Assembly: GCA_027886185.1 (NCBI GenBank)
Contig: WOAB01000233.1
Coordinates: 1-64,000, forward strand
Length of the DNA stretch: 64,000 bases
Direction of reading: 5' to 3'
DNA from: Rheum nobile
Taxonomy: Eukaryota; Streptophyta; Magnoliopsida; Caryophyllales; Polygonaceae
Shown here: positions 11,385 to 20,774 of the stretch, in pieces
How positions within the stretch are numbered: position 1 is the stretch's first letter
Layout of the letters: every line of letters begins with the position of its first letter
Notes under the pieces: model-generated
The model's input: the letters and a program-made list of their open reading frames with translations, nothing else
Databases searched by the model: none
What the model was told of the DNA's origin: nothing
Position numbers and translations under genes: made by a program

Positions 11385-11931
11385 ATGACAAACGGCTGGA
11401 CACAAGGAAGATCATCTGACAATTCAAATTCGTGGAGGAGAGGGCACGCAGCTGGTGAATCATCAACTCAAAAATGCTTCCATGGCTTCCCTGCAACAAT
11501 ACAAACATGCAAACACACTCAAAATTCGGGAAAACAGTTCTATGGGTGTCCATTATGGAAGGTATTGTTGAATGTCAAATTTCGTGCGACATATGCTTTT
11601 AAATTGGGATTTCATTTAGAATTAAATTAGTTGATTGGTTGAATTTTGTATTAAACCTTAGGCAGGGCACGATTGCAAATACTTCAAATGGGTGGATGGT
11701 CAAGCTTATAATAACCCCGCCAATGAGTCCATTCAAAGCGTAAGAGTTGTTGAAGAACACGGGGCAACCACTCGGCAAAATCTTATCTACCAACAACCGA
11801 CTTCAATGAATGACATTATGAATATCAAAACAGAAAATTTCGTTTTGAAAGTTGTACTTGGTGTGGTGGTACTTGTGGTGTTACTTGTTGTCTTCGTTGT
11901 CCAATTTGTAACCTTGTTGGTTAAATTATGA
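11385..11931 (+). CDS. GRF-type zinc-finger protein with C-terminal membrane segment
   Basis: Exon 1 runs 11385-11561 and exon 2 runs 11662-11931, joined in frame by a GTATTG donor and CCTTAG acceptor, giving 148 aa. The GRF finger spans about residues 31-71: Cys31 and His33, an N-x-G-K-x-F-Y-G-C block ending at Cys55, then Cys64 and the K-Y-F-K-W-V-D signature across the exon junction. The last 25-30 residues are almost all V/L/F, a likely tail-anchored membrane helix. GRF fingers bind nucleic acid in characterised proteins, and small GRF-plus-TM proteins are abundant in plants. An upstream in-frame ATG at 11241 would add 48 residues, but that region looks like duplicated leader. The frame is intact. 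Its presence in a MULE is unusual. Confidence 0.8.
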
Positions 11932-12462
11932 TAACTACTCATAACCGTATGTTTACCAAGACAATGTATTCTGGTTCCTTGTTTATAAAACGAGGGTTTT
12001 CTGCAGGTAAAACATGAATATTCTTGAATTAATTACCAATTTCCTTGAAAACATCCTTGAATTGTCATCACAATTTCAAATACAATTACCACATGTTGTT
12101 AGTACTCTGCCATTAGACGCGGGTTCTCCTGAATATATTTCATTTGTCATGAATATTCATGTACACATATTCGATGTTATTGCTCTGAAATTTTACTCTT
12201 TTTGCCCTGAACAATAGTACGTTTAGTATGACCATGATACGTTTTGTCCTGAAATGAAAATAGTCAAAAGTAGTAAATGCGAGATTACGGGCAACCATAA
12301 CAAACATAAACGTTTAGGATCTTCATTACAAAACAACCATAACAAACATAAACGTTTTGTCCTGAAATGCTAGCATTACATCCCTAAACAACCAGACCAA
12401 ACACCATAAAAACCAGCAAAAAAAATTACAAAACATCCCCACGGCCAACACCACGGCCATCA
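11932..12462. other. Noncoding spacer inside the MULE
   Basis: AT-rich. CATAACAAACATAAACGTTT is repeated near 12296 and 12341, and GTTTTGTCCTGAAATG-type words occur near 12241 and 12355. No gene recognised. Confidence 0.5.
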
Positions 12463-12810
12463 TCACTGGGCCAGAGAAAGATCTGGAGTGTCCAGCATCA
12501 CATACACCTTGACGCCGGCGACCCTCTCGCCGAGGCGGGCAAGGTCGTCATAGTCGGACTGTGTCTGCAGCGGTTGAAGAAACCGCTGGCCGGCTGATGG
12601 GACCTGTTCAAAAACTAAGGATTTTGAACCGGGAGAGAGCATGCTTATCTGACCATGGACGTACCAGATGTCCATCTTGTTGGCTGGAACTTTGAGGAGT
12701 TGGGTTCTCCTTCCCCTGTACTCGTGTGTAGTCAATAGGGCCATCACCCCGGTCGATGGCGATAGTTTCCCATCCCAGTACACTTGCAGGAAAACGTTCG
12801 AGTCGGCCAT
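12463..12810 (-). CDS. Small PB1-like protein, 115 aa
   Basis: ATG at 12808-12810, stop at 12463, no intron needed. A strong TATA box lies upstream on the same strand. The protein has an early Q-V-Y-W-D-G-K motif, a Y-R-G-R-R strand and a late LQ-x-x-S-D-Y-x-x-L-A-x-x-G pattern followed by a V-K-V-Y-V-M-L strand. This order resembles the PB1-like domain at the N terminus of plant MULE transposases, but here it stands alone. It also resembles the protein encoded at 13650-14036. The domain name is inference. The intact frame and promoter are visible. A longer in-frame upstream start at 12954 is less likely because the TATA box lies inside it. Confidence 0.7.
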   Translation of the reverse strand: MADSNVFLQVYWDGKLSPSTGVMALLTTHEYRGRRTQLLKVPANKMDIWYVHGQISMLSPGSKSLVFEQVPSAGQRFLQPLQTQSDYDDLARLGERVAGVKVYVMLDTPDLSLAQ

Positions 12811-12896
12811 GTTACAAGAGATTTTTTTCGAAATGAGAGAGGAGTGCGAGGAGTTTGAGACAGGAAATGTGAGGGGTTGGGACAAGGCAAGAACGC

Positions 12897-12904
12897 TATT
12901 TATA
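12897..12904 (-). promoter_or_regulatory. TATA box of the PB1-like gene
   Basis: TATAAATA on the minus strand, about 87 bases before the ATG at 12810. This is a good plant TATA-box match at a plausible distance. Confidence 0.65.
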
Positions 12905-13144
12905 CACAAGGATGAGTGGATAACGGAGTTAATGACGGGTAGTTGAGGGATCACACGATATTTAATTAAAAATTAAGAGGGGTCAAATCGGGTATGCATT
13001 GGAAAGGATGACTTTGAATAAAATTTCTTCATCATGACCTGACAAAAGATATTACATACTGTAAGAGAGTAGAAGAACCTGACAAAGCTTATTGCCGAAG
13101 CTTTGGTTTTATTCGAAAACTAGTTAACCCCATCTTTAAAATAG

Positions 13145-13310
13145 CTTATTGCCAAAGCTTCGGTTTGATAACCATTTAAAAACGTTGTCTTTTCCTACGG
13201 TTATTTACCATTGTGATGTTTCTTCGAGTTCCGCCATAAGTTGTGGGATGACTTGGAATAAGATTTATACAAATTGACCTGACAAATATCAATATGTAGT
13301 GTAAATATCT
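13145..13310. repeat. Direct repeat flanking the 13.6-14.0 kb gene, left copy
   Basis: AACGTTGTCTTTTCCTACGG, ATTACCATTGTGATGTTTCTTC and TTCCGCCATAAGT occur in this order and end in the ATGACCTGACAAA...GTAA module. The same order recurs at 14810-14955. Confidence 0.7.
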
Positions 13311-13473
13311 ATTGTGGACTGACTTATTTAACAATTAGAATAAAGCTTTGGTCTGAAGAACTAATTGTCTTTAACCGTTTTTAACTATTTTTGTACAAGT
13401 TCTGTTGTTTTATTTTTCAAATTTTTTAATCACCCTCATGAATGTAACCCTAACCGCCACCAACCCAAACAAC

Positions 13474-13483
13474 TATTTATATA
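13474..13483 (+). promoter_or_regulatory. Candidate TATA box
   Basis: TATTTATATA about 130 bases before the ATG at 13609, followed by a C-rich leader. It is the likely promoter of the plus-strand gene that follows. Confidence 0.5.
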
Positions 13484-13608
13484 CCCCCTCATCCACATTC
13501 TTCCTCATCCACAATCCGCTACAAAAACTTTTCGAATTTCCTCATCCAAAAACATCTTCGAATCACCCTAACAACTCTAATTTACGTTCTCGTGCTTCTT
13601 TTGTTTCC

Positions 13609-14036
13609 ATGGCTTATGAGCCTGACAACCATGAATGGGACCTTAATGATCACTTCGTTACACAACTGTCCACACCGGAGGGAGACTCATCCCTTCAAGG
13701 GGACAAGATGCCATGATTTCCACCCATGTCTACCAAGGCGGATGGAGGCAAAACTGGAGGGCCCATGCTGAAAGGGTACGGGAAATCCATGGGTTACTGA
13801 ACCAACTATTTTATTTTAACGATTCCGATCTAGGCGCCTCTTACTTCTTTGAAGTAGTTCCCCCCCATGGCGGGCCTCGTACCTTGAGGGCCTTACAGCG
13901 CCGCGGAGACGCTGTCGCCCTTGCCGCCCAAGGTAGAACCGTTGCTCTCATCAACATATTTATCACCCAAGATGTTGTTGATGAACTTCCGCAACGTGAC
14001 GGCCCGGAATCATCTGTCTCCTCCGCACATAATTAG
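13609..14036 (+). pseudogene. Second PB1-like small gene, frame interrupted
   Basis: The favoured ATG at 13609 opens a 35-codon frame that stops at 13716. A second frame, open from 13650 and with an ATG at 13713, continues to 14036. The second part has a V-Y-Q-G-G-W motif, a Y-F-F-E-V-V strand and a late LQ-x-R-G-D-x-x-x-LA-x-x-G pattern followed by a hydrophobic strand, like the 115-aa protein at 12463-12810. A small indel near 13700 may have split one gene, or translation may start at 13713. I infer a paralogue of the 12.5 kb gene in the opposite orientation. Confidence 0.55.
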
Positions 14037-15255
14037 TATCTGATGAAGGAATCTAGTTTAGTGACAATGTAATACAGTGTAGTATTTAGGAGGTTCTGTT
14101 GTTTTATGATACGTATGTCAAGTAGGAAGATGATAATGGCATATAGTGACTATATATAGTCAGTAGGTTATGAGATAGTATATTTGGTATGGTATGTTAA
14201 TGTCGCAGGAATTAATATTTCATGTCAAGTGGGAAGACGATAATGTCATTGGATGACTTTGAATAAGATTTTCCTACGGTTAATTACCATTGGATGACTT
14301 TGAAGAAGATTTCTACAGATGACCTGACTAACATCAATAAGCACTGTAATTCGCTTTTGTGGACTGACATAAATCCGTAGTCTCGCCTGACAAATAAGAA
14401 TATGCATTGGAAATGGTGACTTTGAATAAGATTTCCTACGGTTAATTACCATTAAATGACTTCGAATAAGATGTCTACAAAATGACCTGACAAAGCTAAA
14501 TACGTACTGTAAGTCAATATTGTTGACTGACGTAAGTAAAAAAACCAAAATTAATATGGTCGCAAGAACTAACCCCGCGATGAAAACCGGTTTTAACTGT
14601 TTTTTACCGTTTTTATCCGGTTTCGTACCTTTTTTTCCCGGTTTCATAACCGTTGACATGTAGCACAAATTTAGGTTAGTGTGTACTTTAACCCCCCTCT
14701 TTTTCAAGGCTATTTTCAAATAATAAACCCTGTAACCTTTTTTAACTGTTTTTGTACCATGTTTTTATTCGGTTTCATAACCATTTATATGTAGAACAAA
14801 GCTTCGGTTTCAAAACCACTTAAAAACGTTGTCTTTTCCTACGGTTATTACCATTGTGATGTTTCTTCCAATTCCGCCATAAGTCATGGGATGACCTAGA
14901 ATAAGATTTCTAAAAAATGACCTGACAAAGCTAAATATGTACTGTAAATTTATAATGTGTACTTTACCCCCTCCCCCCTTTTTACATGCTATTTTTTGAT
15001 TTCCAAACCCTTTAAATGTAGGAAATATTAGGTTTCAATGTGGGAGTTTTTGTACGATGATTTGCAATAACTGGAAAGGATGAATTTGAAATAGATATAT
15101 CAAAACAACCTGACAAATGTGAATATGTACTGTAAATCCGTAATCTGGCCTGACTTAAGTCACAATTTCCCCCCCTCTTTGGTTTTATTCGAAATCTAAC
15201 CCCACCAAATGTTTCCCAACAACACAATGCAATCACCACATTACATCAAAAGTCC
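14037..15255. repeat. Cluster of noncoding MULE modules
   Basis: No gene. A composite word order recurs: ATGACTTTGAATAAGATTT, CCTACGGTTAATTACCAT, ATGACCTGACAAA, then ATACGTACTGTAA and a TGGACTGAC-like tail. Copies lie near 14250-14370, 14405-14530, 14890-14950 and 15070-15145. The right copy of the direct repeat that begins at 13145 lies at 14810-14955. Confidence 0.7.
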
Positions 15256-18200
15256 TTAAAGACCATCCCAACAACATCTAAAAATACTATGAGCCATTTG
15301 ACTTCTATGTGCATCTATGAATTTGTCCGACGACAGATCCAAGTTTGACATGCCGAGAATCAATAACTCAATGTACTTCAAGGTGTAGACCCCACAATCT
15401 CCTCTGCACGATGTACAAAACACGTTAGAATGTATATCAATTGCAGTTTGATAAGGATTTATTTGGGCATAAATACATGTATACTTACCCGCGCTTGTTC
15501 TGCTTAAGGTTATGACAACGGGACACCGACATTGGATTGTCCAATAACGGTTCACATCTCTTTGCCAGTGGCTCGTACATCTTGGCATATCTTGGAACAG
15601 TCTCAACGATGGGGCGGATCATATCGAAAATTTCCTTGTCTTTGTACAGATCCACATTGCAGTCATAAACCGTCACACACCAGTCGCATAGATCAATTTC
15701 TAAGGCAAACCAGTGCTTCCTTTCGATATTGAAGCACGCGTATATGCGTTCCGCATCATCCCATCTCTTCCCATACTCTCCCGGACATGAACCCATCATG
15801 TATGACAACATTTCATCCTTACCCTTACGTGGAGAGTTTATCTGGAAGCACTCGAATTCCCGTTGCACATAGTTCTGCCAATATGGGTCAAGTACAACCA
15901 CCTTCGAAAACCGCTGTGGATCCTCTGAAATCCTTTGACGATAAAGGAACATCATTTGCTCCATATGCTGTAATGGTGCAACAATGTTAATCTATCAACT
16001 CGAAACTATTTTACACATGCATACTATTTTCAAATAATGCATTGGAATATTACCAAACCGCCCAACCAGTTCTTTGGGGCAAACAATATCTCAAAGAACT
16101 CCTTGTCCAATGATTGCCCGGCCGGTCCAGTTCGGGGTTCAATACTGCATGATGGTACATATTCATTTGAATATTAAACAAGGATATATATATATATATT
16201 AGTACATATACATGCTATATATAAGTTAGTCAGTCCACAAAGAATCAATTTCCGGTCAGAATTCTAGAAGTCAGGCCAGAAAAGTTTTTGACATTCATTT
16301 CATCAATTCCTTATTGAGTAGAGTGGATAAGTCACTAACCTCTCACTCTGCATCCACTTTACCAGCTCTGTCATCCCTTCCACCTTGCTATTTTTGGTAA
16401 TCTTTTTTGCCAATTTCTGCTCATCCACATTGCGGTAGGGTGATTTTGCCTTGGCGGAAACTTCGCGAGTGCGAGTTGGATATGTCTTGTTCGGAACTTG
16501 GCTACCCTTCCTTGGTCTGCCCTTCCTCGGCACTTTGGACTCCTTGGTCTCCCCTTCATCACCCCCCACGTCATCAAAATCAGCCTGTGATACCTTCTCA
16601 CCTTGTATTTCAGTCCGCGCCTCAACACCTAGCTCATCAAGCTTCGTCCCTCCCTCCACAACATCTCCCGTTGATTCCTCCATAACTCCTTCATTAACAG
16701 TGTTTTGTCCCTCGACATCTCCCTTCGGTTCCTCCACAACTTGGTCATCAACCTTGGTCCTTCCCTCCACATCAGCTCCCTTTGCTACCTCCTCAACATC
16801 AACACCTCCGTCATCAACCTTGCTTCCTCCCTTCACAACAACTTCCTTTACTTCCTCCATAACTCCGTCATGCACACCCTCATCAGACACTGCTTTTGTT
16901 GCCACCTCAACTTGTGTTGCCACCACAGTCCCATCATTAACCAACTCGTCATTAACCAACTCATTGATGAGTTCCTCCACATCTTGCGGTGTTGTCTCAT
17001 TAACCAGCTTCTCATCTGCATGTAGTATTGTACAAGTTTGGACAAGAACTGACAGTGGATCTGTTGCATCCCCTTGCTCTTCTTCCTCATCTACTATTGC
17101 GACATCTTCACCCGCCTCTTTCTGACCACCTACATTACCTGCATCATACACAACTATTTCACCAGCATTTGGCTCTCCATCCATTGTCTCCTGAAACGAT
17201 GATATAAGGTCTGAAATAAGCAAATATTTTTCGAATTGTGCTCAAATTGACTGAAATGTGCATATATGGACTGAATACTTATATGAACTGAACTTTTTAC
17301 TGAAACGATGATATATGGTCTGAAATGTGCACAAATGGACTGAAATATGTACATCTGGACTGAACTGTACATATAATAACTGAAAGTTTTGGGCATACAT
17401 ACCTCATCAGTCTCAGTCTCTTTGGACTCTCCCTCTTTGGAGTCATTGTCTTCGTCATCTTCAGACTCCATCTTTTCCTCTTCATCATTTGCCTCAGACT
17501 CCGTCTTTGCCTCCCTCATGCTCTGCTGGTGTTGGGGGATGTTGGGTTCATTATCACTGTTAACCTCCCCAAAGAGCTCCTGGTGTGTATTGATGTCTTG
17601 ATCACTGGATGAAGATGCCCCTGTTCTAGGAGCTTTGGCTCTTATGAACTTGTTTAACTCAATAAATTCCTCCCTTAGAGCATGCATCATTTCATGCAAT
17701 TCATTCAAACAACACATAATTTGCCTTGGGTCGAAACCCTCAATGTTTCCAGCTTGCCCTCCCTTACCAACTCCCTTGGCCTTTTTACCAGTATTTTTCC
17801 TTCTGGGCTTCAAGTGCTTAACAATCTCATCCAAGGATTTGTGTCCTTCCTCCTCGGGGAAATAACAGCTTTCTCCCAAGTCCTCTCCGTCCTCCTCAAC
17901 AAGGATCTGTTTAGCAGGGAAATTCCCCTCTAGGGCATCAGAAATCGCATCCAAGCTTGGCCTACTCGATTTAAGCCACCTCACACCTCGGCACTGCACA
18001 ACTTTAGTAAGCTTTTGGGCAAATGTTCTGCCAATATGGGGCACTGCCTCATACAACCATATCTGAAACAAACAGAATTGGAATTAATCCACAATTATGA
18101 ATAGAGGCATTAACCTTTCTCAGTTTTACATACTCAACTACTAACACATTACCTGAAACACCATCGGGAAACCCCATATGGTGTATCCTGCTCTGGCATT

Positions 18201-19518
18201 GTCTGAAACTGCAAGTGCAGCCTGAACTGTCTCCATTCTTGTGTCCAAAGCAGAAGCCAGACTTTGATGGAGGTCAAGATATGCACTCCTACCCCATGGG
18301 AAATTATTGAAACGATCTAAGTCTTCCGTCAGTTTGACATGAAAGGGTTTGACCTTCCTCTTCTTATCACCCCCAAGTACAACACCCTCAAGAATTAACA
18401 ACAAGGCCATCTTCATCTTATATACATTGTCCTCCCGATAGGATAAGAACTTGTTTAAAAGGTTAGCAATAGTAATACTCCTCACCCCAAAAAATTCAAA
18501 CACTGCATTCTTATCCTGCATACTGTCCTCCTCATCGGGCATCCCACAATTCCGTCCTGTTATTAGCCTAAACTCCTCTATTGAAAACCTACATGGTTGT
18601 CCACCAAGATCATACCATGTCTCAAACTGCTTTTTTGTGTCCAGTTGCCTAAACAAGACATGGTGAATCAGTTGTGCAGACAGTTTCATGTTTTTCATTA
18701 TTTTGATTATTGGGACAAAGGGCCCCTGCATAACTGTCTGCCAGTCTGTTCGAGTTAGTGTGTTCTCGATAAGAGAAAGATACTGAAGCCGTGAGTTCTG
18801 ATTTATCCGACCGAAAAACAACTCCTCAGAATGCCACTTGTAACTTATCTGTAATGAATTACATTCACATATACATGACAGGTAAGAATGACTTTCATAT
18901 TCACATAAAAGAGAGGCACCATCTTACTTTGTCAGGTAAAGATATATGTTTTCAGGATACAAAATAACTTGTCAGACTACATTGCGGTTTGCCAAGACAA
19001 ATGGAAGTTGTTGAGGATAAGTCTTTACCCTATAGTATAACTTACACCTTTGTATCAACATGAATCAGGATACTATGACATTCTAACATTCTAACCACAG
19101 AACAAATACATGACATTCATATTCACATAAACCCTAAAACTTACTTTGTCAGGTAAGATAATTCGTTTCGTCAGACAATAATTTCGCTTGTCAGGCCATA
19201 TGGATGTAACAGTTTAGGCTACTATAAATTTTGCACATCTCTCCGTGCTCTGTTTATCACAGAGCAAATCATGTTCTCATTTTTACATAAGCTTAATTTT
19301 AGCATGCATCAGACAAAATTTGTTTTTTTTTTCAAGAAAATTAAGAGTTAGAGAAGATCACTAACCCCGCCAACCGACTTCGATGGCTCCTTCCTCGACC
19401 TCTTGGCTTTTGGTTCTTCAGCCATTCTCAGTTTCTTCTTCTGCATCGAAACGACTGGACTTGGTGATTCTTCTTCCTCTGACGAACTGTAGGCTCTCTT
19501 CTTTCGGCCCCTCGCCAT
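15256..19518 (-). CDS. Ulp1-type cysteine protease with DUF1985-like region, 7 exons, 1025 aa
   Basis: Exons, 5' to 3' on minus: 19518-19366, 18848-18153, 18062-17403, 17190-16340, 16144-16054, 15967-15489, 15403-15256. Every junction is GT-AG and phase-consistent, giving 1025 codons and a stop. Residues 1-51 are basic/Ser-Glu rich. Exon 2 (52-283) resembles DUF1985, typically found with Ulp1 in plant MULEs. Exons 3-4 are acidic, low-complexity and Lys-rich at the end (R-K-G-R-P-R-K-G). Exons 5-7 form the C48 peptidase: His902 in K-H-W-F-A-L, Asp919 in V-Y-D-C-N, Cys980 in G-D-C-G-V-Y. The catalytic His, Asp and Cys are all present. Such enzymes cleave SUMO-type conjugates. The actual substrate is unknown. 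No in-frame ATG lies between 19518 and the upstream stop. Confidence 0.88.
17191..17402 (-). repeat. Minisatellite-like intron 3 of the Ulp1 gene
   Basis: The intron is built from a roughly 17-22-bp unit, GGACTGAAATGTGCAYATAT and variants, repeated about ten times with divergence. Because each unit, read on minus, contains a TTTCAG-type acceptor word, many cryptic acceptors are present. Confidence 0.75.
18849..19365 (-). other. Intron 1 of the Ulp1 gene
   Basis: A 517-base intron bounded by GTTAGT and CATTACAG. It carries TTTGTCAGG words at 18928-18936 and 19145-19153 plus related TTGTCAGRC words, so the element's dispersed module also occupies this intron. Confidence 0.7.
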
Positions 19519-19644
19519 TGGAGCCGCCTTCGCATTCGCGCTCTCCTCAACCCTTCTCTTCGACTCTGTAGAACCATTCGGCTTCTGCTTCTTCACTCTG
19601 CCGTTCGCAGACTGCAAACCTCTGGTCCTCACAATTGTCGATCT

Positions 19645-19721
19645 AGGGCTTCGGAAAGGGCTTCAGAAAGGGCTTCAAAAAGGGCTTAACAAAGGGCTGA
19701 ACAAAGGGAGAAAGGGCTTCT
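19645..19721. repeat. 12-bp minisatellite upstream of the Ulp1 start
   Basis: AAAGGGCTTCRG-type units repeat about six times (AAAGGGCTTCAG, AAAGGGCTTAAC, AAAGGGCTGAAC). It lies in the presumed promoter/leader of the minus-strand protease gene. Confidence 0.8.
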
Positions 19722-19944
19722 CGCCTTTGGGGATTTCGGATTTGCTGTGAGAAATACGCTTCAAGAGTTCAGGGATGAAAGGAAAAAAGTTGTTCAGCGG
19801 AGAACATTAATTGGGGAAGATGAGATGTGCTACCGGTTGAACAGGTATATAATTAGGCTTACTCATATACCCATTTAACACTTAACTGCATCTTAGGCCG
19901 TTTTACTTATTTTGATTTTACCTTTTTGGTTTTCAAAAGTGTTG

Positions 19945-20032
19945 TAGCTTTATGGCATATTTGCAATACTTTCTAAAACATGATATTTCTGCAAACGGCG
20001 TTTCGGAATCTGGTATTTTTTGCTAATACTTC
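19945..20032 (-). repeat. Right terminal inverted repeat of the MULE
   Basis: Reverse complement of the left terminal repeat, followed directly by the second TTAATTTAA at 20033-20041. Confidence 0.85.
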
Positions 20033-20041
20033 TTAATTTAA
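20033..20041 (+). repeat. Right target-site duplication of the MULE
   Basis: TTAATTTAA, identical to 4758-4766. Confidence 0.9.
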
Positions 20042-20509
20042 CAATTCATCAATTGGTTGAGATTGCTTTTTTTTGAAAAATAGGTAGAAGTACTTGTACT
20101 GGTAAACGACTTATTCGTATTCCTCCTTTTTTTCACGGATGCTAAATATACACCATTTTTTTTGCTATTTATACACAAGATGGAACGCGTACACATCGCG
20201 TGGGTGTACCCAGGGGGCGTGCATAGCCTTCGCATGCCTATTGTTTTATAAAAAAAGTAACGAGTATAAGACAGACACACGTCTTGTATGCGTGCCAATA
20301 TTTTTTTTGAAATATTTTTTAACTTTATTAAATATAGGTACATATCCAAGAAGTGTGCCTATATTAAAAAATTAAATAAAAATAAAAATAAAAAAATGTA
20401 AAATTATAAATATAATAATAATATAAGCACGTGTACAGGTAATTTACTCGTACTGTACGCGTGTCTATATTTTTTTAAAAACAAAAGAGACTATACTAAG
20501 TATAAAAAT

Positions 20510-20725
20510 GGTTTTTCAAATATGAATATTATATACTATCACATTACTCGAATATAAGTTATACTCAATATAATGTAATCCTAACTTCATTATTATATTA
20601 TTCGAATATCGATTATAGTACTTAGTATAATTTAATCATAACTTCATTATCGTATATACTCGAATAATACGATAATGAAACTAGGATTATATTATATTAA
20701 GTATATACGGTATTGAATAATAAGA
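20510..20725. repeat. 60-bp satellite, inverted block
   Basis: Units with AATCCTAACTTCATTATYRTATTATTCGAATA-type order are the reverse complement of the array at 21776-22870. The block then switches to the forward orientation near 20665, forming a local palindrome. Confidence 0.7.
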
Positions 20726-20774
20726 TACTGAAGTAATTATTGTCCTGTACGTGTGCCTTTTAAAAAAATAGGCA

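Larger units (their letters stand above)
4767..20032. mobile_element. Complete 15.3 kb multi-gene Mutator-like element
   Basis: The left end begins GGCGTATTAGCAAAAATATC. The reverse complement of the right end begins GAAGTATTAGCAAAAAATAC. Similarity continues for about 80 bp, including a shared TTGCAGAAAT block and a TATTGCAAA/ATTGCAAAA block. An exact 9-bp duplication flanks the element. Inside are a MuDR-type transposase pseudogene (+), a two-exon small gene (-), a GRF zinc-finger gene (+), two short PB1-like genes (- and +) and a seven-exon Ulp1/DUF1985 protease gene (-). Plant MULEs carrying Ulp1-like genes are known (the Kaonashi type in Arabidopsis). The additional gene set seen here is my reading of the sequence. 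Confidence 0.92.

Noticed and set aside
16451..17125. Long plus-strand frame rich in Ser/Thr/Pro
   Set aside because: It is the antisense shadow of the acidic exon 4 of the Ulp1 gene. The minus-strand reading has matching splice phases and a known family.
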